From NCBI GenBank assembly GCA_026005175.1, contig BPKO01000011.1:84612-148611 (forward strand): DNA of 64,000 nucleotides, written 5' to 3'. The position numbers were made by a program, and so were the translations under genes. Shown here one piece after another: positions 24,919-34,468 of the stretch. Position 1 is the first letter of the stretch; each line of letters starts with the position of its first letter. Below the pieces are notes generated by a model, which was not told where the DNA came from, ran no database searches, and saw only the letters and a program-made list of their open reading frames with translations. The DNA is from Candidatus Tectimicrobiota bacterium. GTDB lineage: Bacteria > Tectomicrobia > Entotheonellia > Entotheonellales > Entotheonellaceae.

Positions 24919-26502
24919 ATGCCTTCCTGGGAGAGGCAAGTTTCACGGCGCGCCTTGTTGGCCCGCAGCGGCAGTCTTCTGGCTGCCGCGGCGCTGCCCG
25001 CCGCAGCCGGCGCCGGGATGCCGCAGCCGGGCCGCGGCGGCACCCTGCGCTTTGCCACTCGCGGCGACGCCTCCGGCCTTGACCCCCACCGCCACGTCTT
25101 CTATCTCGTCTCCACGCCGCTGGCCGCCCTCTTGCAGGGGCTGCTCGACCTCAACCTGCAAGGCGAGCCCGTGCCCGGCGTGGCAGAGGAGTGGGAAGCT
25201 TCGGCCGACTTGCGCACTTACACGTTTCGGCTGCGCAAGGGGGTGCTGTTTCACAACGGCCGCGAGGTAGACGCCGCAGCCGTCAAGTGGAACCTGGATC
25301 GCCTGCGCGATCCCCGCGTGGCCCACCCCTTCATGCGCGCGGCTCTTGGCGACCTGGGTGGAGTCGAAGTGGTCGACCGCTACACCCTGCGCTGCCACCT
25401 CCACCAGGCCAGCGCTGCCTTTCCCGCCAACGTCGTCTACTATCCCTGCAGCCTCATCGCTCCAGACAGCGCCGAGCAGGCCCACCTGCACCCGGTGAGC
25501 TGCGGCCCCTTTCGCTTCGTGCGCTGGCGCCGCAACGAGGTGAGCGAGCTGGTGCGCTTCGAGCACTATTTCGAGACCGATGCCGCGGGCCGCCCCCTGC
25601 CTTACCTGGCCGAGCTCGTGGGCAAGCCCAAGAAAGAAGACCGCGTGCGGCTCACCGCCCTGCGCGCTGGCGAAGTGGAGCTCATCGACACCGTGGCTTA
25701 CGCCGACGCCGCCGCTTTCCCCCGGCGCTACGCCGGCCGCTTCCAGACCTGGGAAGTGCCTACGCTGGGGACGGCCTTTTTGCTTTTCAACCTCGATCGC
25801 GGGCCGTTTGCCGACAAGCGGCTGCGCCGCGCCGCGGCCCACGCCATCGACCGCGAGGCGATCAAGCAGGCGGTGTTTTACGGCCAGGGCGAAATCGCCC
25901 GTGGCTTCTATGCCCCGGCCAGCCCCTGGCACAGCCCTGACGTTCGCCCCTGGCCGGCTTACGATCCCGAGCAGGCGCGCGCTTTGTTGCGTCAGGCAGG
26001 CGCCGTGGGCACGACCGTGCTCCTTCAATCCCCGCTGGCCTACCCTTACCTGCGCCAGATCGGCGATTTGGTGCAGGCTATGTGGAGCGAGGTGGGCTTT
26101 CGGGTGCAGCACGTTGTCGACGAGGCCCCCGTGCTTGCCCAGCGCCGGCGCCAGCGTGCCTTCCACGCCGAAGCCTCCAGCGCCAGCTACCGCTTCGACC
26201 CGGATGGCTGGTTTGCGCGCAGCTTGCTCTCCACCTCGCCTTCCAACCAGGAGCGCGCCAACTTTCGCGACGAGCGGGTCGACCGCCTCATCCTCGAGGC
26301 GCGGCGCACCGCCAACCGCCGTCGGCGCCTGGCGCTCTACGCGGAAATCGATAGCCTGGTCAACGAAGAACTGCCCCTTCTCTACTTGCACCACCTCACC
26401 CTGCTTCAGGCCGGCACCGTGCGGCTGCAAGGCTACCAGCCCGGCATCTCCGGCGCCTTCAGCACCCAGGGGGCGGGAGTGCGCACCGCCTGGCTGGCCT
26501 AG
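24919..26502 (+). CDS. Family 5 extracellular solute-binding protein (dipeptide/oligopeptide type)
   Basis: 527-residue periplasmic binding protein. The N-terminus has SRRALLARSGSLLAAAALPAA, a Tat-like (S-R-R) signal peptide. GGTLRFATRGDASGLDPHRH, the SBP5 signature VPGVAEEWEASADLRTYTFRLRKGVLFHNG, LRRAAAHAIDREAI and PLAYPYLRQIGDLVQAMW are characteristic. No ABC permease or ATPase genes follow, so it depends on a transporter elsewhere or is sensory. GGGAGAAGAGG lies before the ATG. The ligand cannot be read from sequence. Confidence 0.9.
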   Translation: MPSWERQVSRRALLARSGSLLAAAALPAAAGAGMPQPGRGGTLRFATRGDASGLDPHRHVFYLVSTPLAALLQGLLDLNLQGEPVPGVAEEWEASADLRTYTFRLRKGVLFHNGREVDAAAVKWNLDRLRDPRVAHPFMRAALGDLGGVEVVDRYTLRCHLHQASAAFPANVVYYPCSLIAPDSAEQAHLHPVSCGPFRFVRWRRNEVSELVRFEHYFETDAAGRPLPYLAELVGKPKKEDRVRLTALRAGEVELIDTVAYADAAAFPRRYAGRFQTWEVPTLGTAFLLFNLDRGPFADKRLRRAAAHAIDREAIKQAVFYGQGEIARGFYAPASPWHSPDVRPWPAYDPEQARALLRQAGAVGTTVLLQSPLAYPYLRQIGDLVQAMWSEVGFRVQHVVDEAPVLAQRRRQRAFHAEASSASYRFDPDGWFARSLLSTSPSNQERANFRDERVDRLILEARRTANRRRRLALYAEIDSLVNEELPLLYLHHLTLLQAGTVRLQGYQPGISGAFSTQGAGVRTAWLA

Positions 26503-26510
26503 CCCACAGA

Positions 26511-26532
26511 AAATGTACTCTGACCCCATTTC
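26511..26532. repeat. Short dispersed-repeat-like motif
   Basis: AAATGTACTCTGACCCCATT in the 30-bp gap between two convergent genes. The reverse complement (AATGGGGTCAGAGTAC...) resembles a motif often seen beside REP-associated transposases in proteobacteria. Only one copy is present here. Confidence 0.3.
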
Positions 26533-27720
26533 CTAACGGTCCTCGAGGCAGGCCACCCCGGGCAGCGCCTTGCCTTCGAGGAACTCCAGGGCAGCCCCGC
26601 CGCCGGTGGAGACGTGGGTGATGGCCTCGCGGCAGCCGCTCAGCTCGAGCGCCGCCACCGTGTCGCCGCCGCCCACCACCGTGGTGCCCTGGCAGGCAGC
26701 CATCGCCTGCGCCACCGCCAGGGTGCCCTGCCGGAAAGGCGCGACTTCGAAGAGGCCCATGGGGCCGTTCCAGAACACCGTGCGCGCCGGCACGATGACC
26801 TCACGGAACTGCTGCGCCGTCTGCGGGCCGATGTCCAGGCCGCGCCAGCCGGCCGGAATGCCGGCATTGGCCACCACGCGGGTCTCGGTGTCTTCTGCCA
26901 CCTGCTGTGCGATCACGTGGTCGCGAGGCAGCACGAGCTGCACGTGGTAGCGCGCGGCCTGCGCCAGCACCTGACGCGCCGTCTCCAGGTACGGCGGCTC
27001 CACCAGCGAGTCGCCCACCGCGTAGCCTTGGGCCAGCAAGAGCGTGTAGGCCATGGCTCCGCCAATGAGCAGCGAAGAGACCTTGGGAAGGAGGTTGGAA
27101 ATGAGCGGGATCTTGTCCGAGACCTTGGCCCCGCCCAGCACCACGACAAAAGGCGGCTCGGGGTGGTCGCGCACTTTGCCGAGGTAAGTCAGCTCCTTCT
27201 CCATGAGCAAGCCGGCCACCGCCGGTCGCAGGTAGGCAGCAATGCCGGCAGTAGAAGCGTGCGCCCGGTGGGCAGCGCCAAAGGCATCGTTGACGTACAC
27301 CTCGCCCAGGCGGGCCAGAGCCTGGGCAAACGCCGCGTCGTTGGCTTCCTCTTCGGGGTGAAAGCGCAGGTTTTCCAGCAGCAGCACTTCTCCCGGGCGC
27401 AGCCCCTGCGCCAGCCGCTCCACTTGCGGGCCCACGCAGTCCGGCGCCAGGGGAACCGGCACCCCCAGCAGGCGCTCGAGCCGCGCGGCCACCGGGCGCA
27501 GGCTCAGGGAGGGCTCCGGCTTGCCTTTGGGGCGGCCAAGGTGCGAGGCCAGGACGAGGCTGGCGCCCTGCTCGCGGGCGTACGTCAGGGTGGGCAGTGT
27601 GGCCCGCAGGCGCGTGTCGTCGGCCACCTCGCCCTCAGGGGTCAGGGGCACATTGAAGTCCACGCGCACAAAGAGGCGCTTGCCCTGCACCGCCACGTCA
27701 CGAAGGGTCTTTTTGGGCAT
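26533..27720 (-). CDS. pgk: Phosphoglycerate kinase
   Basis: Transfers phosphate between 1,3-bisphosphoglycerate and ADP; 395 residues, complete. RVDFNVPLTPEGEVADDTRLRA is the N-terminal signature. LASHLGRPKG, LLLENLRFHPEEEAND and NDAFGAAHRAHAS bind the substrate. VLGGAKVSDKIPLI, NGPMGLFEVAPF and the GGGDTVAA loop near the C-terminus bind nucleotide. It follows the VIT1-like gene by 19 bp on the same strand. The usual gap neighbour is absent. With GpmA, aldolase and phosphofructokinase nearby, lower glycolysis is concentrated in this window. Confidence 0.97.
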   Translation of the reverse strand: MPKKTLRDVAVQGKRLFVRVDFNVPLTPEGEVADDTRLRATLPTLTYAREQGASLVLASHLGRPKGKPEPSLSLRPVAARLERLLGVPVPLAPDCVGPQVERLAQGLRPGEVLLLENLRFHPEEEANDAAFAQALARLGEVYVNDAFGAAHRAHASTAGIAAYLRPAVAGLLMEKELTYLGKVRDHPEPPFVVVLGGAKVSDKIPLISNLLPKVSSLLIGGAMAYTLLLAQGYAVGDSLVEPPYLETARQVLAQAARYHVQLVLPRDHVIAQQVAEDTETRVVANAGIPAGWRGLDIGPQTAQQFREVIVPARTVFWNGPMGLFEVAPFRQGTLAVAQAMAACQGTTVVGGGDTVAALELSGCREAITHVSTGGGAALEFLEGKALPGVACLEDR

Positions 27721-27739
27721 CGCAGGTCTCCTCGTTGCG

Positions 27740-28870
27740 TCAGCCGGCCAGCGTTACGCCGATGAGGCGGCCAACCCCGTAAGTGACGCCGGCCGCCGCC
27801 AGGCCGATGAGCAGCTGGCGCAGGCCGGAAAAGAGGGCGCTGCGGCCGGTGAGTACGGTAATCAGGGCACCGATGCCAAAGAGGGCCGCGGCGCTAAGCA
27901 GCAGGCTGGCCACCACCGCCGCCGTCCCGCTGAGCACGACAAACGGCACCACCGGAATGACGGCGCCCAGGGCAAAGAGGGCAAACGACGCGCCGGCAGC
28001 TTCCCACGCCGAGCCACCCAGCTCTTCGGGATCGATGCCCAGTTCTTCGCGCGCCAGGGTATGGAGGGCCTGCTGCGTGTCGGCCATCACCTCTTCGGCC
28101 ACGCGCTTGGCCTCGGCTTCGGAGAGGCCTTTGGCCTGGTAAATGAGCGCCAGCTCCTCTTTTTCTTCCTCGGGCACGGCGGCAATCTCCTCCGCCTCGA
28201 TGGCCAGCTGGCGCTGCGCCAGCTCGCGGGCGCTCTGCACCGAGAGCCACTCGCCCATGGCCATGGAGCAGGCCCCGGCCAGCAGCCCGGCCAGCCCGGT
28301 AATGAGAATTGCCTGCCCTGGCAGCTCGGCCCCGGCCACGCCCATCACCAGGCTGAGGTTGGACACCAGCCCGTCGTTGGCGCCCAGCACCGCGGCGCGC
28401 AGCAGGTTGCCGCCAATGGCCCGGTGCCGCCCTTCGAGGCGCGCCACGGCACTGCCCTCGATGCCGCCGCGCGCCGTGCGCGCCAGGATGCCCAGCACCC
28501 GGGCGTGCGAGCGCTCGTCCACCGGCAGGGTGGTGGCGCGCGCCTCGGGCTGCTTGTCGTACATGTGGCGGTCCGCCGCCTCCTTGCTGGCCAGGGTGGG
28601 CAGCACGAAGCGGGCACCAAAACGCCGCGCCAGCCAGATGAGCAAGCGGGCTCGCCACCCCGGCCGCCAGGGCGGTGTTGGCTGGCCGGCTTCGCGCAGC
28701 TTCTGCTCCCAGAAGCGCGCGTGGCGCTCTTCCACTGCCGCCAGGCGGCGGTAGACTTCGGCCAGCTGGGGATGGGACTCGACTTCGGCCAGGGCACGGT
28801 AAAGGGCTGCGCTGTCAATTTCGTCCTGCAAGTTGGCCCGATAACGGGCAAGGTCAGAAGGCTGCACCAT
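27740..28870 (-). CDS. Ferritin-like/VIT1 iron transporter (MbfA type)
   Basis: 376 residues. The N-terminal 150 residues are a rubrerythrin/ferritin-like four-helix domain with metal ligands (LQDEIDSAALYRALAEVE, VEERHARFWEQKL and DERSHARVL). The C-terminal 220 are a VIT1/CCC1 membrane domain with GANDGLVSNLSLVMGVAGA, AGACSMAMGEWLSVQS and five hydrophobic spans. MbfA-type fusions export iron or manganese. The ATG at 28870 is chosen for GGAGG 6 bp upstream; the frame extends to 28897. With encapsulin and EncFtn at 5 kb the cell has two distinct iron-handling systems encoded here. Confidence 0.92.
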   Translation of the reverse strand: MVQPSDLARYRANLQDEIDSAALYRALAEVESHPQLAEVYRRLAAVEERHARFWEQKLREAGQPTPPWRPGWRARLLIWLARRFGARFVLPTLASKEAADRHMYDKQPEARATTLPVDERSHARVLGILARTARGGIEGSAVARLEGRHRAIGGNLLRAAVLGANDGLVSNLSLVMGVAGAELPGQAILITGLAGLLAGACSMAMGEWLSVQSARELAQRQLAIEAEEIAAVPEEEKEELALIYQAKGLSEAEAKRVAEEVMADTQQALHTLAREELGIDPEELGGSAWEAAGASFALFALGAVIPVVPFVVLSGTAAVVASLLLSAAALFGIGALITVLTGRSALFSGLRQLLIGLAAAGVTYGVGRLIGVTLAG

Positions 28871-28950
28871 GCCACGCCTCCTCCGCTCCTCAGGCAACCG
28901 GATCGCTCACCCCCAGGAGTATACGTGATCCCGGCGCTGGCGGCGAGTGG

Positions 28951-29304
28951 CTACGGGGTGGCGGTGCGCAGCTGCTCCAGCGCCCGCAGCGCCTCGACGC
29001 CGTACATGGCTGCGGGGCCGCCGCCCATGAGAACCGCCACGCCGATGGTTTCGGTAATCTCCTCGGCCGAGGCCCCGGCGCGCAGGGCATCGTGCACGTG
29101 GAAGGCAATACACCCCGAACAACGGGCGGCAATGGCGATGCCCAGCGCGATCAGCTCTTTGGTCTTGGCGCTCAGCACCCCGTCGCGGGTGGCTTGGCGG
29201 TGGAGTTGCGCAAAAGCGCCCATCGTCTCGGGAAGCGCGCGGTGCAGCTGGCGCAGCCCTGCCCGGTAGTGCTCGTAAACGGCTCGATAGTCTTGTTCGC
29301 TCAT
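28951..29304 (-). CDS. AhpD-like carboxymuconolactone decarboxylase-family protein
   Basis: 117 residues. [33 protein letters not shown] contains the CxxC pair and downstream His of AhpD-type disulfide reductases, and [23 protein letters not shown] completes the domain. It likely acts as a small thiol peroxidase partner. The ATG at 29304 has AGGAGCAGGGGG upstream. It reads towards the iron transporter gene 80 bp away, and is divergent from gpmA. Confidence 0.9.
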   Translation of the reverse strand: MSEQDYRAVYEHYRAGLRQLHRALPETMGAFAQLHRQATRDGVLSAKTKELIALGIAIAARCSGCIAFHVHDALRAGASAEEITETIGVAVLMGGGPAAMYGVEALRALEQLRTATP

Positions 29305-29434
29305 ACCCCCTGCTCCTCTTGCCTCGTACGCACCCACGAAAGCAAAAACCATACCAGGCACCAGCCGGTGGCCTTGGCGCCGGGGGCTTGCTAAGCTTGT
29401 AGGAAAGATCAACCCCAAGCAAGGAGGAGCGAGC

Positions 29435-30184
29435 ATGCCGACGCTGGTGTTGCTGCGCCACGGGGAGAGCGTCTGGAACAAGGAAAACCGCTTCACCGGC
29501 TGGACCGACGTCGACCTGAGCGAGCGCGGCGTCGAAGAAGCCCTTGCCGCCGGCCGCCTCCTGCGCGAGGAAGGCTACACTTTTGACGTGGCTTTTACTT
29601 CGGTGCTCAAGCGCGCCATCCGGACGCTGTGGCTGGCCCTGGACGCCATGGACCTGATGTGGATTCCCGAGTACAAGAGCTGGCGCCTCAACGAGCGCCA
29701 CTATGGCGCCCTGCAAGGGCTCAACAAAGCGGAAACGGCGGCCCGCCACGGCCTGGAGCTCACCCACCTGTGGCGGCGCAGCTACGACGTGCGGCCGCCG
29801 GCCCTCACCCCCGACGACCCGCGCTATCCGGGCAACGACCCGCGCTATGCCCACCTGCGGCCCGAGGAGCTGCCCCTTACCGAGTGCCTCAAAGACACCG
29901 TGGCACGCTTCTTGCCCTACTGGCACGAGGCGATTGCCCCGGCGCTGCGCGCCGGGCAGCGGGTGCTCGTCTGCGCCCACGGCAACAGCCTGCGCGCCCT
30001 AGTAAAGTACTTAGACCACATCTCCGACGAGGCCATCGTTGACCTCAACATTCCCACCGGTATCCCGCTGGTCTACGAGCTGGCCGACGACCTTACTCCC
30101 GTGCGCCACTTTTACCTTGGCGATCCCGAAGCGGTGGCGCGCGCCACCCAGGAAGTGGCAGCGCAGCTGCAGCGGCAAGCCTGA
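29435..30184 (+). CDS. gpmA: 2,3-bisphosphoglycerate-dependent phosphoglycerate mutase
   Basis: Interconverts 3- and 2-phosphoglycerate; 249 residues, full length. [19 protein letters not shown] has the phosphorylated His in [43 protein letters not shown] and [16 protein letters not shown] (second catalytic His) are all intact. AAGGAGGAG precedes the ATG. The HAD phosphatase gene starts 10 bp after its stop, so the two are likely one transcript. Confidence 0.97.
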   Translation: MPTLVLLRHGESVWNKENRFTGWTDVDLSERGVEEALAAGRLLREEGYTFDVAFTSVLKRAIRTLWLALDAMDLMWIPEYKSWRLNERHYGALQGLNKAETAARHGLELTHLWRRSYDVRPPALTPDDPRYPGNDPRYAHLRPEELPLTECLKDTVARFLPYWHEAIAPALRAGQRVLVCAHGNSLRALVKYLDHISDEAIVDLNIPTGIPLVYELADDLTPVRHFYLGDPEAVARATQEVAAQLQRQA

Positions 30185-30194
30185 GGGAATCCGT

Positions 30195-30962
30195 ATGCCC
30201 AAGGCTTACCTCATCGACATGGACGGCGTGCTGGTGCGGGGCAATCGCCCTATTCCCGGCGCCCCGGACTTCATCGCCCGCCTGCAGGCGGCCGGGATCC
30301 CGTTTCTGGTGCTCACCAACAACTCCTTCTTCACCCCGCGCGACCACCAGGCGCGGCTGCAGGCCATGGGCTTTGACATCCCGGCGGCGGCGATCTTCAC
30401 TTCGGCCCTGGCCACCGCCGCCTTTCTCCACCGCCAGCGCCCCCACGGCACCGCCTACGTGGTGGGCGAAGCCGGGCTCACCACGGCGCTGCACGACATC
30501 GGCTACACCCTCACCGAGCACGCGCCAGAATACGTCGTCCTTGGCGAAACGGTCTCTTTTAGCTTCGAGCGTCTCTCCACCGCACTGCGGCTCATTGCCG
30601 CCGGGGCGCGCTTTATCGCTACCAATCCCGACGTCGTTGGCCCCTCCGAGCACGGCGTGGTCTTGGCCTGCGGGGCGGTGGCGGCGATGATCGCCGCCGC
30701 CACCGGCGTCAAGCCCTACTTTGTCGGCAAGCCCAACCCGCTGATGATGCGCGCGGCGCTGCGACAGCTGGGCGTGCACTCCGAAGACGCGGTGATGATC
30801 GGTGACCGCATGGACACCGACATCGTCGCCGGCACCGAAAGCGGTATGGAAACGGTGCTGGTGCTCACCGGCGTGACGCGGCGCGAGGAAGTGGACCGCT
30901 TTCCCTACCGCCCCAGCCGCATCGTCGACTCGGTGGCCGACCTCGCCCCTGAGGCCGGCTGA
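30195..30962 (+). CDS. HAD-IIA family phosphatase (NagD-like)
   Basis: 255 residues. The nucleophile motif [19 protein letters not shown], motif II VLTNNS, the C2 cap, [12 protein letters not shown] (Lys) and [18 protein letters not shown] (acidic motif) are complete. Members hydrolyse small sugar or nucleotide phosphates. Its place after gpmA suggests glycolytic metabolite repair such as phosphoglycolate removal, which is inference. GAGGGAAT lies before the ATG. Confidence 0.92.
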   Translation: MPKAYLIDMDGVLVRGNRPIPGAPDFIARLQAAGIPFLVLTNNSFFTPRDHQARLQAMGFDIPAAAIFTSALATAAFLHRQRPHGTAYVVGEAGLTTALHDIGYTLTEHAPEYVVLGETVSFSFERLSTALRLIAAGARFIATNPDVVGPSEHGVVLACGAVAAMIAAATGVKPYFVGKPNPLMMRAALRQLGVHSEDAVMIGDRMDTDIVAGTESGMETVLVLTGVTRREEVDRFPYRPSRIVDSVADLAPEAG

Positions 30963-31015
30963 GACGCCGCTTCCTGGTGGCTTACATTCGCCGCCTGGCC
31001 GCCGCGGTGCCATAG

Positions 31016-33469
31016 TTAGGAAGCGCTGCCCGTCTCTGAGGCCTCGGCCGGCTTGGCGCCGTCGACGCTGCGCTCGCCAAAGGCCACGATGTCGCGCGCC
31101 AGCTGCTGCAAGCGGGCGTTGACCAGGTAGTGCACGGTGCCCGGGGTGTGCACGTCGCCGGCTGGCACGCCGGTGAGCAGCTCCAGGCCCTGGTCGACAT
31201 GGGTGATAGGGTAGATGTGAAAGCGCCCGGCGCGGATGGCCTCCACCACGTCGGGGCGCAGCATGAGGTGGCGCACGTTGGCCTGGGGAATGATCACCCC
31301 CTGGGTGCCGGTGAGGCCGCGCTCGGTGCAGACGTCGTAAAAGCCTTCGATTTTCTCGTTGACGCCGCCAATGGCCTGGATGTCGCCCCACTGGTTCACC
31401 GAGCCGGTCACCGCCAGGTCCTGGCGCACCGGCAGGTTGGCCAGGCGCGACAGCAGGGCGTAGAGCTCGGTCGAGGAGGCGCTGTCGCCTTCCACGCCGC
31501 TGTAAGACTGCTCGAAGCACAGGCTCGCCGACAGGGTGAGCGGCTTGTCCTGAGCGTACATCTGGCGCAGGTAGCCGGCGAGAATGAGCACGCCCTTGTC
31601 GTGGGTGCTGCCGCTCAGCCGGGCTTCGCGCTCGATGTTGATGATGCCGCTGCGCCCCATGGCCGCCGTGGCCGTGACGCGCGAGGGGCGGCCGAAGGTG
31701 TGGTCGCCCAGCTGGATCACCGACAGCCCGTTGACTTGCCCCACGCGGCGGCCCTCGGTGTCGATGAGCACCGTGCCCTGGAGGATAAGCTCGCGCACTT
31801 TTTCCTCCAGGCGGTTGGCGCGAAACGTGCGGGCCTGCAAGGCCTGCTCCACGTGGCGGCGGCCGACCACCGCTGCCCCTTCCTGGGCGGCCAAGAAGCT
31901 CGCCTCGCGCACCACGTCGGCCAGCACCGTGAACTGGCTGGCCAGCTTTTCCTGATCCTCGACGCGGCGCATGCCGTACTCGATCACCGCCGCCACGCCG
32001 CTGCGGTCGAAGTGCTTGAGGTTTTCATCGCGGCACAGGCGGGCGATGAAGTGGGCGTAGCTGGCCTCGTGCGCCGCGGTGCGCGCCATGTCAAAGCCAA
32101 AGTCGGCCTTGATCTTGAAGAGGTGCTGGAAGTCCGGGTCGAGGAAGTAAAGCAAGTAGTAGAGCCAGGGGTGGCCGGTAACCACGATTTTGGTCTGGAT
32201 GGGAATGGGCTCGGGCTGCAGCGCCGAGATGGTAAACAGGGCAAAGGGGTCGTAGGCTTCGATTTTGAGCTGGCGGCTCTGCATGGTGCGCTTGAGCGTC
32301 TTCCACACCAAGGGCTCGGTGAGGGCGTCTTCGAGGTTGAAGAGGATAAAGCCGCCGCTGGCGCGCAGCAGCGACCCCGCCTTGATGCGCGTGAAGTTGG
32401 TCACCAGGCGGCCGTGGGGATCGACAACGCGGTCGATGGTGCCAAAGAGGCTCTTGTACGTAGGGGTATCCTCGACGATCACCGGCGCGCCCTGGGTGTC
32501 GCTGTTGTCGACGAGGACGTTGATCCGGTACTCGAGGAAGGGCTCTTCGCCGGGCGGCAAGGGGAGGGGCAGCTGCGGCGGTGGCTGGGGGGCCCGCTCC
32601 TTGAAGCGGTCGAGGTGCGACAGCATGTGCTCCTGCACCGCGTCGAGGTAGCGCTGCACGTGCGCCTGCGGATGGCGCCGCTTGAGCTCGCCGATCATGG
32701 GGGCAATAATCATGGCGCTGAAGCTGCGCTCGATCTGGCGCACCTCCTCGGCCAGCTGCTGCATGAGCAGCCGCTGTCGCACCATGACGTTGCGAAACTC
32801 CCGCAGCACTTCCGCCTCGCGCTGCCCCAGCTCGCGCCGCTGCTCCTCGCTGAGCTGCTGCACCTCTTCGGGGGTCATGGGGCGGTCGCCCCGCAAGGGA
32901 ATGAAAAGCACGTTGCCCATGGGGTCGACTTGCAGGGCAAAGCCTCGCTCGCGGGCAAAGCGGGCAAAGGCTTCCTGCAGCTGGCGCACTTCGCGCTCGT
33001 ACTTCTCGCTCAGCTCGCGCTGCTCGCGCTCGAAGGCTTCTTCGCGAAAGGCCTTGGGCAGGGCCTCGCGCAGGTGAGCCACCAGGCGCTCCATGTCGTG
33101 CTGCAGCCGCCGCCCCTGGCCGGGCTCCAGGGCCAGCGCCTGGGGCTGGTCGGGGTTGCGGAAGTTGTGCACGTAGACCCAGTCCCCCGGCGTGGGCAGG
33201 GAAGCGGCGCGCTGGCGCAGCAGGGCCACGATTTGCGCCTGCGCCTCCGTGCCTTCCAGGCCGCAGACAAAGATGTGGTACCCTGCCTGGTCCATGCCCA
33301 GCCCGGTGTGCAGCGCCTGCACGGCGCGCTCTTGCCCCACCAGGTCGGTCAGGGGCGGCAGCTCGGCGGTGGTGGCAAACGGCAAGGTGCTGAGGTCCAC
33401 GGTGCGGCGCGCCTCTTCGGCGGTGAGCTCGCGCACCGCGGCAGCAGCCGCAGGGTTCTTTTCTGCCAT
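31016..33469 (-). CDS. Lon-like (AAA_32/LonC-type) protease with degenerate Walker A
   Basis: 817 residues. The C-terminal 200 residues are a Lon proteolytic domain with the catalytic Ser in EGDSASSTELYALLSRLA and Lys in GGVNEKIEGFYDVC. The N-terminal AAA_32-like region starts with LVGQERAVQALHTGLGMDQAGYHIFVCG. The P-loop reads GLEGTEAQA, lacking the Lys and Ser/Thr of GxxGxGK(S/T), and the Walker B area reads LLRASGGFILFNLEDAL. A long coiled coil (about 150-270) interrupts the domain. ATP-independent proteolysis as in LonC is plausible. The small heat-shock gene lies 3 bp upstream, so both form an operon. Confidence 0.92.
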   Translation of the reverse strand: MAEKNPAAAAAVRELTAEEARRTVDLSTLPFATTAELPPLTDLVGQERAVQALHTGLGMDQAGYHIFVCGLEGTEAQAQIVALLRQRAASLPTPGDWVYVHNFRNPDQPQALALEPGQGRRLQHDMERLVAHLREALPKAFREEAFEREQRELSEKYEREVRQLQEAFARFARERGFALQVDPMGNVLFIPLRGDRPMTPEEVQQLSEEQRRELGQREAEVLREFRNVMVRQRLLMQQLAEEVRQIERSFSAMIIAPMIGELKRRHPQAHVQRYLDAVQEHMLSHLDRFKERAPQPPPQLPLPLPPGEEPFLEYRINVLVDNSDTQGAPVIVEDTPTYKSLFGTIDRVVDPHGRLVTNFTRIKAGSLLRASGGFILFNLEDALTEPLVWKTLKRTMQSRQLKIEAYDPFALFTISALQPEPIPIQTKIVVTGHPWLYYLLYFLDPDFQHLFKIKADFGFDMARTAAHEASYAHFIARLCRDENLKHFDRSGVAAVIEYGMRRVEDQEKLASQFTVLADVVREASFLAAQEGAAVVGRRHVEQALQARTFRANRLEEKVRELILQGTVLIDTEGRRVGQVNGLSVIQLGDHTFGRPSRVTATAAMGRSGIINIEREARLSGSTHDKGVLILAGYLRQMYAQDKPLTLSASLCFEQSYSGVEGDSASSTELYALLSRLANLPVRQDLAVTGSVNQWGDIQAIGGVNEKIEGFYDVCTERGLTGTQGVIIPQANVRHLMLRPDVVEAIRAGRFHIYPITHVDQGLELLTGVPAGDVHTPGTVHYLVNARLQQLARDIVAFGERSVDGAKPAEASETGSAS

Positions 33470-33472
33470 GCT

Positions 33473-33905
33473 TCACCTCCCCGAAGGAGACGGGCGGCGC
33501 TTTTTGGGCAAGGTGACGGTGAGGATGCCGGACTGAAAGCGCGCCCGGATCCCTTCCTGATCCACCGTCTCGGGCAAGCGCAGCTGGCGCTCGAAGCGGC
33601 CGTAGCTCAGCTCCCGGTGCAGGAAGTGGCAGCCGCGCTGCTCCACCAGCGAGCGGCGCTCGCCTCGGATGCGCAAGGTGTCGCCTTCCACTTCCACAGC
33701 CACGTCCTTGCGCGTCACGCCGGGAAGCTCGACTTCGATGACGTAAGCGTCCTCCGTCTCTCCGATGTTAACGCGTGGCTGCCACTGCTCGACCCTGGAC
33801 TCGCCGCCGCCCCAGGCCCTGGTGGATGAGCTCGTGGAAGAGCCGGCGCACTTCCTCCTGCACCTGCACGCGCATCGGCCATCCCTGCCACCTCTCTTCT
33901 GCCAT
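33473..33905 (-). pseudogene. Small heat-shock protein (Hsp20), one frameshift
   Basis: Alpha-crystallin chaperone. The ATG at 33905 gives MAEERWQGWPMRVQVQEEV and FHELIHQGLG; the frame then moves. From VEQWQPRVNIGETEDAYVIE the next frame runs through ELPGVTRKDVAVEVEGD, the IRGERRSL strand and the C-terminal GILTVTLPKK to 33473. One surplus base in the GGGGCGGCGGCG run near 33815-33825 accounts for the break. The repaired protein would be about 143 residues, the normal size. It precedes the Lon-like protease, a sensible chaperone/protease pair. Confidence 0.88.
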
Positions 33906-33966
33906 CGACTGCCTCCTTGTACCGGTACTCCTTAGCAGTGCGCCAGCAACGGCGCCTTCTCATCGC

Positions 33967-34230
33967 TCAGGGCGCCTCATCGGCCGCAAGCGGATGATCC
34001 TCGCGGAAGCTGGCGGCATCCATTTTCCCGGTGAGCATGGCCCGCAAGGCGTGCGGGTGCACCAGCACCGAGAGGTAAACATGGGCCACTACGGCGGCAC
34101 TGAGCAGCACCGCCAGGGCGGTGTGCACGATGTAGACGACCACGTCCCAGCGCGCGCCCAGCTTTCCGGGATAGTAAAGCAAGAGCCCCGAAAGGGCAAC
34201 CGCCCCACTTCCCACCGCAGGCGCATCTCT
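33967..34230 (-). pseudogene. Remnant of formate-dehydrogenase-type cytochrome b (gamma subunit)
   Basis: About 85 residues resemble the last two membrane helices of FdoI/FdnI-like cytochrome b: SGLLLYYPG, VVVYIVHTALAVLLSAAVVAHVYL, then SVLVHPHALRAMLTGKMDAASFREDH. The first two helices and their haem ligands are absent; upstream sequence in the same frame is unrelated. No formate dehydrogenase alpha or beta gene is nearby. It is a 3' gene fragment left by deletion or rearrangement. Confidence 0.7.
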
Positions 34231-34322
34231 CCCTTTATAGTGAAGGCCACAGGCAAGCGGCGTGCCAGAAGGCAGAGCGCCGTGCCGCGCTTCACCGTCT
34301 GGCAAGTGCGGATCCCTGGGGC

Positions 34323-34353
34323 GACAACCTGTCACCAGAGGCGACAGAGGGTC
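34323..34353. promoter_or_regulatory. Tandem GACA-N3-TGTC activator sites
   Basis: GACAACCTGTC (34323-34333, perfect) and GACAGAGGGTC (34343-34353, one mismatch) have centres 20 bp apart. They end about 70 bp before the -24 element of fmdB. Confidence 0.6.
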
Positions 34354-34421
34354 GGACACGTTGGCAGGCGACGGGAAAGCCGGGCGTGCTGGCCGCTCCT
34401 GCGGCCACGGGGTAAATTATA

Positions 34422-34437
34422 TGGCAAGGAAGTGGCT
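34422..34437 (+). promoter_or_regulatory. Sigma-54 promoter of the fmdB-type gene
   Basis: TGGCAAG-GAAG-TGGCT keeps the GG-N10-GC core with two consensus mismatches. It lies 32 bp before the start codon and downstream of the tandem dyads. Confidence 0.55.
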
Positions 34438-34468
34438 TGTCAGGGGCTCGTGTGGAGGAGGAGAGACC

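Noticed and set aside
29380-29434. Promoter before gpmA
   Set aside because: TTGGCG with 17 bp leads only to TTGTAG; too weak to list.
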